16,164 bases of DNA from Acidobacteriota bacterium (GCA_016202915.1 JACQNT010000017.1:1-16164), one strand, 5' to 3'; shown: positions 1 through 6,866, counted from the first letter of the stretch. Program-made: numbers and translations. The notes: a model not told the origin generated them from the letters alone.

Positions 1-484
1 GCACCGCCCGCTGCGCCTCCGGGGCGCGCCCCGCGGCGATCGCCTCCGGGGAGAGGCGCACGTAGTTCAGCCCCGGCACCAGGCCGCTCCGGCCGAGACG
101 CGTCACCTCGTTCGCCCGGTAGCGCACCGAATCAGGCAGGAGGCCGAGCAGGGCGTCGGGGTCATTTGGATCGAGATGGCCCAGTTGAGTGACCAGCAGG
201 CCCGTCCTGTTTCCCTCCCTGAGCATCGGCCAGAGGAACCGGTCCCCGAACGGTGAGAGCCCAACCATGCGCGCGTGCCCGAAGGGCCGGGTCATGTTCT
301 CGAACTGCCGCGCCTCGAGGCGGGCGATCTCGGCCAGGACCGCCGAGTCGTCGTCGCCGGCCGGAGCGGTCAGTTGTGTCCTGGATGCCCACAGCAGTAC
401 GCTCGGGCCGGCCAATAGCAGGGCCAGGCCGAAGGCAACCAGCAGACGGGTAGACGTGGTTCCGGAGGCGGAGACTGTGCTCAT
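1..484 (-). CDS. unrecognised membrane-anchored protein, N-terminal part (runs off left edge)
   Basis: The minus strand is open from an ATG at 484 to the window edge, giving about 161 residues without a stop. The N-terminus is a short Ser/Thr-rich stretch followed by one hydrophobic segment at about residues 8-29 (LLVAFGLALLLAGPSVLLW), which looks like a signal anchor or an uncleaved signal peptide. The rest (FENMTRPFGHARMVGL, GLNYVRLSPEAIAAG) looks like soluble protein with normal high-GC codon use, so the product is probably exported or anchored with its bulk outside the membrane. Two adjacent ATGs (487 and 484) follow GAGGA; the second has the better spacing, so it was chosen. A good sigma-70-like promoter lies upstream at 563-591. 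I do not recognise the family, and no catalytic motif is visible in the part present. That it is a real gene rests on codon use, promoter and ribosome site; its function is unknown. Confidence 0.7.
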   Translation of the reverse strand, partial: MSTVSASGTTSTRLLVAFGLALLLAGPSVLLWASRTQLTAPAGDDDSAVLAEIARLEARQFENMTRPFGHARMVGLSPFGDRFLWPMLREGNRTGLLVTQLGHLDPNDPDALLGLLPDSVRYRANEVTRLGRSGLVPGLNYVRLSPEAIAAGRAPEAQRAV

Positions 485-517
485 CATTCCTCGGAGGCTT
501 CTCGAGCTGTCTTCATG

Positions 518-534
518 ACCGCCTGATCGGCGGT
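518..534. promoter_or_regulatory. short inverted repeat in the leader of the leftmost gene
   Basis: ACCGCC and GGCGGT form a perfect 6-bp stem around the 5-nt loop TGATC. It lies between the predicted transcription start (about 556) and the start codon at 484 of the minus-strand gene, so it could be an operator or an RNA hairpin in the leader. There is no T-run, so it is unlikely to be a terminator. Confidence 0.3.
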
Positions 535-562
535 TGGAGCTGTGAACCCTCGGCCGTATCTT

Positions 563-591
563 CATATACCGTCAAGGTTTGCGCCTGTCAA
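563..591 (-). promoter_or_regulatory. sigma-70-type promoter for the leftmost minus-strand gene
   Basis: On the minus strand a perfect -35 hexamer TTGACA (591-586) is followed by a 17-nt spacer and TATATG (568-563), a 4/6 match to the -10 box. Transcription would start near 556, giving a leader of about 70 nt that contains the hairpin at 518-534. This is the closest match to a housekeeping promoter seen in the window. Confidence 0.55.
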
Positions 592-654
592 GAACTGCCG
601 GTGACATAGTGCTGCCAGGACCACACGTTCCCGAGGCCGGGGACCGTGTGAGAG

Positions 655-701
655 TATACCGCCTGAGCGAGGGACCCCACGTGACCCTGCGCGTATTATG
701 A
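655..701 (+). promoter_or_regulatory. nadB leader: possible -10 box and six-codon coupled leader ORF
   Basis: TATACC at 655-660 could be a -10 box, though no good -35 is visible. AGGGA (670-674) then sits 6 nt before a GTG at 681 that opens a six-codon frame (peptide MTLRVL). Its TGA at 699-701 overlaps the nadB ATG at 698-700 in an ATGA arrangement. The only ribosome-binding sequence is placed for this mini-ORF, not for nadB, which suggests translational coupling. This is inference from spacing only. Confidence 0.3.
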
Positions 702-2293
702 CGAACCGTTCGTTCGATGCCATCGTCATCGGCAGCGGGATCGCCGGGCTGCGTGCCGCGGTGGAGATCGCTGCCCGGGGCGGGCGGGTGGCGATCCTCA
801 CGAAGGACGGCGCGACCGATTCCTCCTCCGACAAGGCGCAGGGGGGGATGGCGGCGGTGCTCTCGGACGACGACGAGGTTGCGCTGCACTACCAGGACAC
901 GCTGCGCGCCGGAGACGGCTTGTGCCACGAGGCGGCGGTCCAGGTCCTGGTCGAAGAGGGACCCGGGAGGGCGCTGGAGCTGATCGACTGGGGGGCGCGC
1001 TTCGACAGGGAGGGGAATGGCCTGGCGCTGGCGCGCGAGGGGGCCCACAGCAAGCGGCGGATCATCAGGGCGCGCGGGGACTCCACCGGGAGCGAGATCG
1101 TCCGCACGCTGGTCGCGAGGGCCCGGGAGGAAGATGGGATCGCTCTCCTGCCGCGGATGTTCTCCATCGACCTCGTGATGTCCGGCGGGAGCTGCGCCGG
1201 CCTCCTGGCGCTCGACGAGCGCTCCCTCGAGACCGTGACCCTCGCGGGTCCGGCGGTGGTCCTGGCGACCGGGGGCGCGGGGCAGGTCTACAGGGAGACC
1301 ACGAACCCCCCGCAAGCCACGGGGGACGGCATCGCGATGGCCTACCGGGCGGGGGCGGAGGTGATGGACCTCGAGTTCGTGCAGTTCCACCCGACGGCCC
1401 TCTGCCTGCGCGGCGCGCCGCGGTTCCTGCTTTCGGAGGCGATGCGCGGCGAGGGCGGACACCTGGTCAACGCCGCGGGGGAGCGCTTCATGGAGCGTCT
1501 CGATCCGGCCGGCGATCTGGCTTCCAGGGACATCGTGGCCCGCGGCATCGTCGCCGAGATGCGGGCCACCGGGCATGCCTGTGTCTTTCTCGACATGGGC
1601 GGGATCGATCCGGGGGAGGTGCGCCGGCGCTTCCCGACGATCGCCTCGACCTGCGCCCGGTACGGCCTGGATATCGGCCGGGACCGGATCCCCGTGGCGC
1701 CCTGCGCTCACTACACGATGGGCGGCGTCAAGACGGACCTCTGGGGACGGACCTCGATCCCCGGACTGTACGCGGCCGGGGAGGTCGCCTGCACCGGCGT
1801 GCACGGCGCCAACCGTCTCGCCAGCAACTCCCTGCTGGAAGGGCTGGTGTTCGGTGCCCGGGCCGGGCAGGCGGTCCTCCGCGACCGGCGGTCCCCTCCC
1901 CGGCCGGCTCGTCCTGCCGCGGATCTGGCCGGGATCCTGGCGATCGATCCGGCCGCCGCGGGGCCGGCTGTTACGGCGCTGCGGGAGGTGATGTGGGGGA
2001 AGGTCGGCATCATCCGCGACGGCCGCAGCCTGGAGGGGGCGATCCGGTCGATCCTCGAGCTGGAGCGCGGGTTGATGCCCCGGCCGGTTTCGAGGTCCGG
2101 GCTCGAGGCGCGGAACCTCCTGTTCGTCGGGCGCCTGATCGCCGAGTCGGCCCTGCGGCGGAGAGAGAGCCGGGGCGCCCATTTCCGGGAGGATTTTCCC
2201 GAGCGGGAGCCGGGACGCGGCCGGCACTCCGTCATCGCCCCCGGCGCCCCCGCCCCCGACCTGCCACGCCTTCCGGTGCCCGAGGCCTTCTGA
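698..2293 (+). CDS. nadB: L-aspartate oxidase NadB
   Basis: This 531-residue protein is a soluble FAD enzyme that oxidises L-aspartate to iminoaspartate, the first committed step of de novo quinolinate/NAD synthesis; NadA then condenses the product with dihydroxyacetone phosphate. The N-terminal dinucleotide-binding motif GSGIAG is at residues 12-17. Family motifs follow in order: SSDKAQGGMAAV, HSKRRIIRARGDSTG, EFVQFHPTAL, CAHYTMGGVKTD, and the FAD-binding end GLYAAGEVACTGVHGANRL with SNSLLEGLVFG. The length is close to that of E. coli NadB (540 aa). CTGVHGANRLASNS and the Arg-rich active-site segments argue for NadB rather than for the related fumarate or succinate dehydrogenase flavoprotein. 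The ATG at 698 gives a natural start just before the FAD motif but has no ribosome site of its own. No nadA or nadC lies next to it, so the rest of the pathway must be elsewhere. Confidence 0.95.
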   Translation: MTNRSFDAIVIGSGIAGLRAAVEIAARGGRVAILTKDGATDSSSDKAQGGMAAVLSDDDEVALHYQDTLRAGDGLCHEAAVQVLVEEGPGRALELIDWGARFDREGNGLALAREGAHSKRRIIRARGDSTGSEIVRTLVARAREEDGIALLPRMFSIDLVMSGGSCAGLLALDERSLETVTLAGPAVVLATGGAGQVYRETTNPPQATGDGIAMAYRAGAEVMDLEFVQFHPTALCLRGAPRFLLSEAMRGEGGHLVNAAGERFMERLDPAGDLASRDIVARGIVAEMRATGHACVFLDMGGIDPGEVRRRFPTIASTCARYGLDIGRDRIPVAPCAHYTMGGVKTDLWGRTSIPGLYAAGEVACTGVHGANRLASNSLLEGLVFGARAGQAVLRDRRSPPRPARPAADLAGILAIDPAAAGPAVTALREVMWGKVGIIRDGRSLEGAIRSILELERGLMPRPVSRSGLEARNLLFVGRLIAESALRRRESRGAHFREDFPEREPGRGRHSVIAPGAPAPDLPRLPVPEAF

Positions 2294-2317
2294 TCGCCCG
2301 GGCAACCGCCCGCGATC
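2292..2317 (+). terminator. hairpin overlapping the nadB stop codon
   Basis: GATCGC (2292-2297) pairs with GCGATC (2312-2317), and GGGC (2300-2303) with GCCC (2308-2311), leaving an AACC loop and a two-base bulge. That makes a 10-bp GC-rich stem starting in the nadB stop codon. No T-run follows, so it is either a weak or Rho-assisted terminator or a 3'-end stabilising hairpin. Confidence 0.4.
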
Positions 2318-2319
2318 CC

Positions 2320-2798
2320 TGAGACACACCCGCTTTCCGGTGGCGGCCGCTCCGCCCCTCGCGGGGGACGGCGTCGCCGCGCCGGGATGGGCCCCAACCG
2401 CCCAGCGGCGCGGCGCGCCTCGTCTCTCCCTCGCCCGGCCGCGCATACCACGCGCGGCCACGGGCTAGGAGCCTGCCCGGGAAATCGCAACGGCCGCGTT
2501 CGAGGCGCCGTGGGGCCGGATGCAAGGCGCCGCGACGACGGCGATGTCAGGACATCGCCGAGGAGCGGCAACGACGCAGACGGCCCCACGCCGCCCGAAC
2601 CCTTCGGGCGCATGGGGGTTGCGGCCGCATGCCGCGTTACTCGTCGTCACCGATGGCTCCCCATCGCTTCCTCCTCGCGCCTTGCCTGCGACTCGCAAGC
2701 CCCATGCGCGCGGCCATTGCCATTTCCCGGACAGGCTCCTGGGTCCGACCCGCCCCCGCGAGGCGGAGCGGCCGCCACCGGACCGTGGGATAGGCTCA
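2320..2798. repeat. large imperfect palindromic element with nested hairpins
   Basis: Two arms in inverted orientation converge on a perfect central hairpin (CGCCCGAA 2592-2599, loop CCC, TTCGGGCG 2603-2610). From the outside in, 2320-2343 matches the complement of 2775-2798 at 17 of 24 positions. The 35-nt block 2337-2371 matches 2750-2781 apart from a few indels. The 32-nt block 2467-2498 matches 2709-2740 with 3 mismatches. The inner arms are still recognisably similar (both contain GCAAGGCGC followed by a small hairpin). Those side hairpins sit at matching places: GGCGATGTC/GACATCGCC (2540-2559) on the left and CGATGG/CCATCG (2651-2666) on the right. All frames through it give Arg/Pro-rich shadow peptides, so I read it as non-coding. 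It lies between convergent genes, where such elements often lodge or act as two-way terminators. It could be a dispersed intergenic repeat, a MITE-like element or a structured RNA. Copy number cannot be seen from this window. Confidence 0.75.
2372..2466. repeat. extra block in the left arm of the palindrome, with two perfect hairpins
   Basis: The left arm has 95 nt here where the right arm has only 9 nt (2741-2749). The block holds two perfect hairpins: CGCCGCGCC (2375-2383) with GGCGCGGCG (2407-2415), and GGCCGCGC (2437-2444) with GCGCGGCC (2452-2459) around a 7-nt loop. It may be a small insertion into one arm or a deletion from the other. Confidence 0.5.
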
Positions 2799-3134
2799 CG
2801 CGGACCGGCGTTTCCCGCTCACGGCCTTCACGACTCCGTGGCTGTGGGGCCACTGTGCCCAGGTGACTGAAGGAGGCGCGGGTGCGGGGGGCAGCGTTCC
2901 TCTGGCTCGCGGGGCCTTCTCGCAGCGCGCCCGTGGCCGCGGGGTGTGCCGCGGCCGGGCGCGCGAGAGCAGAGCGGCGACGCGGCCGTCGGCGCCCTGT
3001 GCCGATCCGGCCGCGGCGACCGCGTGCCCCGCGAGGCAGAGGCGCTGCCCCCAGAAACCGGGAATGCCTCAGCCGCGCCCGCAGGGAGGCCCGTCGATCG
3101 GCGGGCGCAGGGTCGGCGAGCCGGCCCCGGGCGC
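2799..3134. other. GC-rich intergenic stretch, no supported gene
   Basis: This is the rest of the convergent gap. It contains a perfect 8-bp hairpin (GGCCGCGG 2935-2942, CCGCGGCC 2949-2956, 6-nt loop). It also contains AGGAGG (2871-2876) placed 5 nt before a GTG at 2882, but the frame that follows encodes an Arg-rich shadow-like peptide that runs into the M14 gene on the other strand. I see no convincing protein, tRNA or known RNA family. Confidence 0.5.
3089..3106 (-). terminator. hairpin downstream of the M14 peptidase gene
   Basis: GCCCGTC (3089-3095) and GGCGGGC (3100-3106) form a 7-bp stem around a GATC loop, with one G-T position that pairs as a G-U wobble in the plus-strand transcript and as A-C in the minus-strand one. 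It starts about 29 nt after the stop of the minus-strand peptidase gene. There is no T-run, so termination is a guess. Confidence 0.3.
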
Positions 3135-5879
3135 TCAGAAGACGCTGGCTTCCGAATCCAGGTACGGCGCGAACAGGACGGCGTTGAGGAACAGGCGGTT
3201 GAGCCCCCGCAGCATCAGCCGGAAGTTCGGATCGTCGGCGAACAGGATCAGCTTCCCCTCGCCGACGCGCTCCTCGACCAGGTAGGGCGTGCCGGAGATC
3301 TTCTCCGCCGCCGTCGGCCAGACGAACCCGCCGATGCGCAGGCGGTCGCCCGCGGCGTAGCGCCCCACGTTCGCCCCTTTCTTCGAGGGGTTGAAGATCA
3401 TGTCCGAGTAGACCAGGACGGCGGCGTCCGGGCCGTACCCCATGCTCAGGTAGTGGTCGGGATCGAGATCGATGCGCAGGAGCGCCCCGGGGATCCTCTC
3501 GGGCCGCCACTCCGGCTCGCCGGAGGACGCGCGCTCAGGCTTCCCGCCGGAGCCCGGCGCGGCGCCCTTTGCTCCGGGCGCCGACTCCTTGATGCCCTTG
3601 TCGTCGCACTCCTCCTCCCCCTTCGGGTGCGCGGTCGTCAGGCCGAGGTCGCAGGACGCCAGGTAGTGCGCTCCCTTCCTGATCCCGACCAGCGCGCCAC
3701 CCCGCCGGAGCCACCCCTCCAGGGCCTCGATCTCCCCTTCCCGCACGACCTCCTCGTAGGTTCCCCACTCGTCTCCGTCAGGAAGGACGATGACGTCGTA
3801 CTTGTCGAGATCGGCCCGCGCCAGCCGGAAGAACGTCAGCGGCGTGAACGGCAGGCCGTATTCCCTCTCGAACAGGAACCAGATCGCCCCGTATGAATTC
3901 GGATCGGTCCCCTCCCCGGCCACAACAGCGACTTTGGGGAACCGCACCATCCGGACGTGGGACGATCCCAGCTTGATGCCGCGCTCCGTCCAGGCGCTGT
4001 CCACGGCGAGCACGTCCACCCCCAGGTCGCGGGCCCCCTTCTCGATCGCCCCGCGCAGGGAAGGCGGGTTCCTCTCGGTCCGGACCACCGTGGTGCCCCG
4101 CGGCCAGTCGCGCGGGCCGATCCCGAACTCCTTGTCGGCGATCCCCACGACGTGCCCCTCCCGGAGCAGCCGCACCGTCAGGGCCAGCCCGGCGTTGGAG
4201 TCGCCGGGGATCAGGTAGCCGTAGCGCCCTTCTCCCCCGAGGACCCGCCCCGCGGCATCGGGCCGCGTCTCACCCACGCGCTCGGCGGACACGCGCGGCT
4301 CCGACTCGCTCCAGAACGCCTCCACGCCGAAGGCGACCGGCAGCGACCAGGCGGTGATGTCGTAGAACTCGTCGCGCAGCTTCTTCTCCCTGCGCTTCTT
4401 CTGGGCCTCGATGAAGGAATCCGGGAGCTTCGGATCCTTCTCCAGCAGGGCCTGCGCCACCGACGAGGCTGGCTGGGCCATCGAGACGACGTAGGTGCCC
4501 GCCGGGAAGGACCTCTTCTCGGCCGCCGCGCCGTCGTAGCCGCGCACCCGGTCCAGGGTGAACGGCTCCGTGGCCCGCTGCACCTCGACGCCGTCCAGGA
4601 CGAGGGTCTCCACGAGGGACCACGCGCGGGCAGGATCCTTCCCCGGGGGGACGAGGTAGGCGCGGATCCCCTGGTGCCTGCCGGCGTCCATGTTTTGGCG
4701 GCGGAAGTCGTAGAAGTCGCGCAGCTTCTCTTCGCGGCGGCCGGCCGTGGCCACGAGCGTCTGCATCGTGGCGATGAAGTGGTGGTGGATACCGTCGCGC
4801 AGCGTCAGGAGCGTCCCGTCCTCACGCTCGATGCGCAGGCCATTGCTCCCGCCGCCGTCGGTCTCGAAGGTCATGCCGACCGCGCCATGCAGGTTCGGGT
4901 AGGTGTCCCAGTAGCCGAAGTAGAACTCGTCGAAGTACTCGCCCACGAAGTAGCTCCAGCCGAACCGGTCGAAGCCCTCGGCGATCGAGCGCCCGAAGAT
5001 CTCGTGCCACTTGCGCATCGTGCCGGGAAGGTTTTCGTTCACGGGATCGACCACGGGAGGGAAGAACATGTTGACCGTCTCGCCGTGGTGGTCCACGAAG
5101 ACCTGGGGCTGCCAGGCCAGGTAGGCGCGGCCCATGGCGCGGCTCTCCTGCTGGCTCATGAGGCCGGCGTCCCGGTTCAGGTCGATCTGATAGTGGTTGT
5201 AGTTGGTGTCGAGACCCCAGGGGGCGTGGTGCTCCAGGGCGTCCGGATCGGGCGACCCGGAGGGGCCCAGCCGGAAGGCGTTGTAGAAGCCGACGAAGCG
5301 TTCGTGGCTCTCGGGGTTCAGCGCGGGCGTCACGATGACGACCAGCCGGTCGAGGATCCCCAACGTGGCCGCGTCCGTCGCGGCGCACAGATGGTAGAGG
5401 GTGACGATGGCCGCCTCGAGCGCCGCGGTCTCGTTCCCGTCGTTGGCGTAGTTCATCCAGGCGATGACCGGGTTGGATTTCAGGATCCGCCCGGCCTCCT
5501 GCGCGCCCGCCAGGGTGCGCGGGTCGGCGAGCCTCAAATTGTCTACCCGGATCGTCTCCAGGGCCTTGAGGTTGCGGGGCGACGACAGGGCCGCGAGGTA
5601 GAGCGGCCGCTTCTCGTACGACTCTCCGAACGTGGACACGCGGATCCGGTCGCAGCCGACCTGAAGCGCTCCCAGGTACTTCTCGAACCGGCCGTATTCC
5701 GTGAGGTGATCCCCGATCTCGTACCCCAGAACGGAGGCCGGCGTGGGCACCTTCGGGTCGTAGGTGCCGTCCGGCCACCAGAAGGACCGGCCGGGATCCT
5801 CCGGAGGGCCCCCGGCATGGGCGAAGGAGGCGAGGAGGAGAAGCGGAAGAACGAGCGACAGGGCACGTGGCGGCGTCAT
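3135..5879 (-). CDS. secreted M14-family carboxypeptidase-like protein with C-terminal GATase-like domain
   Basis: The product is 914 residues. The ATG at 5879 is preceded by GGAGGG at good spacing and starts a clear signal peptide (LSLVLPLLLLASFAHA, likely cut after residue 22), so the protein is exported. Residues about 50-400 form an M14 zinc-carboxypeptidase domain: WMNYANDGNE holds the position of the HxxE zinc motif, DLNRD (Arg236) the substrate-binding Asn/Arg, VDHHGE (His264/265) the third zinc ligand, and VGMTFETDGGG (Glu339) the catalytic Glu. The first zinc His is replaced by Asp147, while Glu150 is kept. The C-terminal part (KVAVVAGEGTD, YDVIVLPDG, RRGGALVGIRKGAHYLA) looks like the glutamine-amidotransferase-like domain often found in large M14 proteins. 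It is interrupted by a low-complexity Gly/Pro/Lys/Glu linker at about residues 750-790. The open frame continues upstream past 5879, but that part overlaps the TlpA gene and is a shadow. Substrate is unknown; activity is uncertain because of Asp147. Confidence 0.88.
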   Translation of the reverse strand: MTPPRALSLVLPLLLLASFAHAGGPPEDPGRSFWWPDGTYDPKVPTPASVLGYEIGDHLTEYGRFEKYLGALQVGCDRIRVSTFGESYEKRPLYLAALSSPRNLKALETIRVDNLRLADPRTLAGAQEAGRILKSNPVIAWMNYANDGNETAALEAAIVTLYHLCAATDAATLGILDRLVVIVTPALNPESHERFVGFYNAFRLGPSGSPDPDALEHHAPWGLDTNYNHYQIDLNRDAGLMSQQESRAMGRAYLAWQPQVFVDHHGETVNMFFPPVVDPVNENLPGTMRKWHEIFGRSIAEGFDRFGWSYFVGEYFDEFYFGYWDTYPNLHGAVGMTFETDGGGSNGLRIEREDGTLLTLRDGIHHHFIATMQTLVATAGRREEKLRDFYDFRRQNMDAGRHQGIRAYLVPPGKDPARAWSLVETLVLDGVEVQRATEPFTLDRVRGYDGAAAEKRSFPAGTYVVSMAQPASSVAQALLEKDPKLPDSFIEAQKKRREKKLRDEFYDITAWSLPVAFGVEAFWSESEPRVSAERVGETRPDAAGRVLGGEGRYGYLIPGDSNAGLALTVRLLREGHVVGIADKEFGIGPRDWPRGTTVVRTERNPPSLRGAIEKGARDLGVDVLAVDSAWTERGIKLGSSHVRMVRFPKVAVVAGEGTDPNSYGAIWFLFEREYGLPFTPLTFFRLARADLDKYDVIVLPDGDEWGTYEEVVREGEIEALEGWLRRGGALVGIRKGAHYLASCDLGLTTAHPKGEEECDDKGIKESAPGAKGAAPGSGGKPERASSGEPEWRPERIPGALLRIDLDPDHYLSMGYGPDAAVLVYSDMIFNPSKKGANVGRYAAGDRLRIGGFVWPTAAEKISGTPYLVEERVGEGKLILFADDPNFRLMLRGLNRLFLNAVLFAPYLDSEASVF

Positions 5880-5909
5880 CGGATCCCTCCGAATCGCCCG
5901 CACCGCGGG

Positions 5910-5936
5910 CCGCGGAGGCCCGGGATCGCTCCGCGG
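5910..5936. promoter_or_regulatory. hairpin between the TlpA-like and M14 genes
   Basis: CCGCGGA (5910-5916) and TCCGCGG (5930-5936) form a perfect 7-bp stem with a 13-nt loop in the 62-nt gap between the two genes. It lies upstream of the GGAGGG ribosome site of the M14 gene. It could stabilise or partly terminate the shared transcript; nothing decides this. Confidence 0.3.
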
Positions 5937-5941
5937 GCCGT

Positions 5942-6484
5942 TCACTTCCCGGGCGGCCGCCCGGAGGTCTCCGGCGCGCCGTCTTCCTGGAGGAGTCTCT
6001 CGAGCAGCGCCTCGTAGTTGCGCGGCAGCCCGTTTCCGGCAAAGCGGATGGTGCCGTCCTTGCCGATGAGGAAGTTCTGCGGGAGGGAGGAGACACGGTA
6101 GCGCTCCATCATCCTCCCGTCGTCGTCGAACAGGATCGGGTAGTTGACCTTGTAGTCGCGCGCCACGGCCCTGACGATCGGGACCGTCTGGTTGAGGTTC
6201 ACCACCACGCCCAGCACCTCGAGGCCGCGATCCCTGAACTTGTCGTACATGGTGCGCAGCATCGGGATCTCTTGAAGACAGGGGACGCACCAGGTCGCCC
6301 AGAAGACGACGTGCACGACCTTCCTGCCGCGCAGATCCCTGAGGCTGAACGTCCGATCGCTCAGATCCTTCAGCGTGAAGTCGTGGGCGAGATCCCCCAC
6401 GCGGACCCCGGGGACCGGCTGGGGCGCCGGCAGCTTCTGCGCGCGCGCCGGAACGGGCAAGGCGAGGAGGACCGCGGCTGCCAC
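5942..6484 (-). CDS. TlpA/ResA-like thioredoxin-fold protein
   Basis: This is a thiol-disulfide oxidoreductase of the TlpA/ResA/AhpC-TSA type, normally acting outside the cytoplasmic membrane in cytochrome c maturation or disulfide reduction. The active site WCVPC is at residues 65-69 of the 180-residue frame, within FWATWCVPCLQEIPML. The family pattern is complete: VGDLAHDFTLKDL, the cis-Pro loop VSSLPQNFLIGKDG, and a C-terminal helix. The start is doubtful. GTG 6484 is the only ordinary start codon in the open frame, but it has no ribosome site and gives a signal peptide without a positive n-region. Starting at CTG 6532, 10 nt after the trxA stop, would add HPRRSPGSVVASAA and make a normal signal peptide ending PARA-Q. 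Coupling to trxA is therefore likely. The gene sits between cytoplasmic thioredoxin and the secreted M14 protein, so it may serve exported proteins; its partner is not shown by the sequence. Confidence 0.88.
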   Translation of the reverse strand: MAAAVLLALPVPARAQKLPAPQPVPGVRVGDLAHDFTLKDLSDRTFSLRDLRGRKVVHVVFWATWCVPCLQEIPMLRTMYDKFRDRGLEVLGVVVNLNQTVPIVRAVARDYKVNYPILFDDDGRMMERYRVSSLPQNFLIGKDGTIRFAGNGLPRNYEALLERLLQEDGAPETSGRPPGK

Positions 6485-6542
6485 GGCGGCCGACGCGACG
6501 ACGGAGCCCGGGGAACGGCGGGGATGGATCAGGAGAGGCTTC

Positions 6543-6866
6543 TCACAGAATGCGGTCGATTTTCTCGACCAGCTTGTCCTTGGGGACGTACCCCATCAAC
6601 TGGTCCCGGACCTTCCCCTCCTTGAAGAAGAGGACGGTCGGGACCGACATGATGCCGTATCTGACCGCGGTCGCCTGCGCCCGGTCGATGTCCAGGCGCG
6701 CCACCTTCAGGCGCCCGCCATACTCGCCGGCGATCTCCCTGACGACCGGTTCCAACCGCTTGCAGGGTCCGCACCACTCCGCCGAGAAATCGAGCAGCAC
6801 CGGGAGGGCGGAACCCAGGACCTCGGTCGCGAAGTTCGTGTCGTCCACCTCGACCACGGCGCTCAT
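6543..6866 (-). CDS. trxA: thioredoxin
   Basis: This is a 107-residue classical thioredoxin, a cytoplasmic dithiol reductant recycled by thioredoxin reductase. The active site WCGPC is at residues 31-35 (FSAEWCGPCK), the conserved buried Asp/beta-strand segment is VLLDF, and the cis-Pro loop is MSVPTVLFF. The length is that of E. coli TrxA (about 108 aa). The ATG at 6866 was chosen over the in-frame ATG at 6893 because AAGGGGGA sits just upstream of it. The upstream start would add PRAFKGDA, which is not thioredoxin-like. An extended -10 promoter lies at 6926-6934, giving a leader of roughly 50 nt. It appears to be the first gene of a trxA, TlpA-like, M14 transcription unit. Confidence 0.93.
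   Translation of the reverse strand: MSAVVEVDDTNFATEVLGSALPVLLDFSAEWCGPCKRLEPVVREIAGEYGGRLKVARLDIDRAQATAVRYGIMSVPTVLFFKEGKVRDQLMGYVPKDKLVEKIDRIL

Noticed and set aside
572..2461. Long minus-strand open frame (629 codons) across nadB
   Set aside because: It is antisense to nadB, is Arg/Pro/Gly-rich without any domain, and arises from GC-rich codon bias.
2495..2510. GTTCGA resembling a tRNA T-loop
   Set aside because: No matching acceptor, D or anticodon arms surround it, and it lies in the arm of the palindrome.
2387..2870. Small open frames inside the palindromic element (for example 2387-2866 and 2520-2870)
   Set aside because: They run through both arms of the inverted repeat, are Arg/Pro-rich, and lack ribosome sites; repeats of this kind commonly give spurious predicted proteins.
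3957..6017. Long plus-strand open frame (686 codons) opposite the M14 gene
   Set aside because: It is the complement shadow of the M14 and TlpA genes; its composition is Val/Gly/Arg-rich with no recognisable motif.
5880..6290. N-terminal extension of the M14 open frame
   Set aside because: It overlaps the TlpA-like gene in another frame, and the ATG at 5879 has both a ribosome site and a signal peptide.
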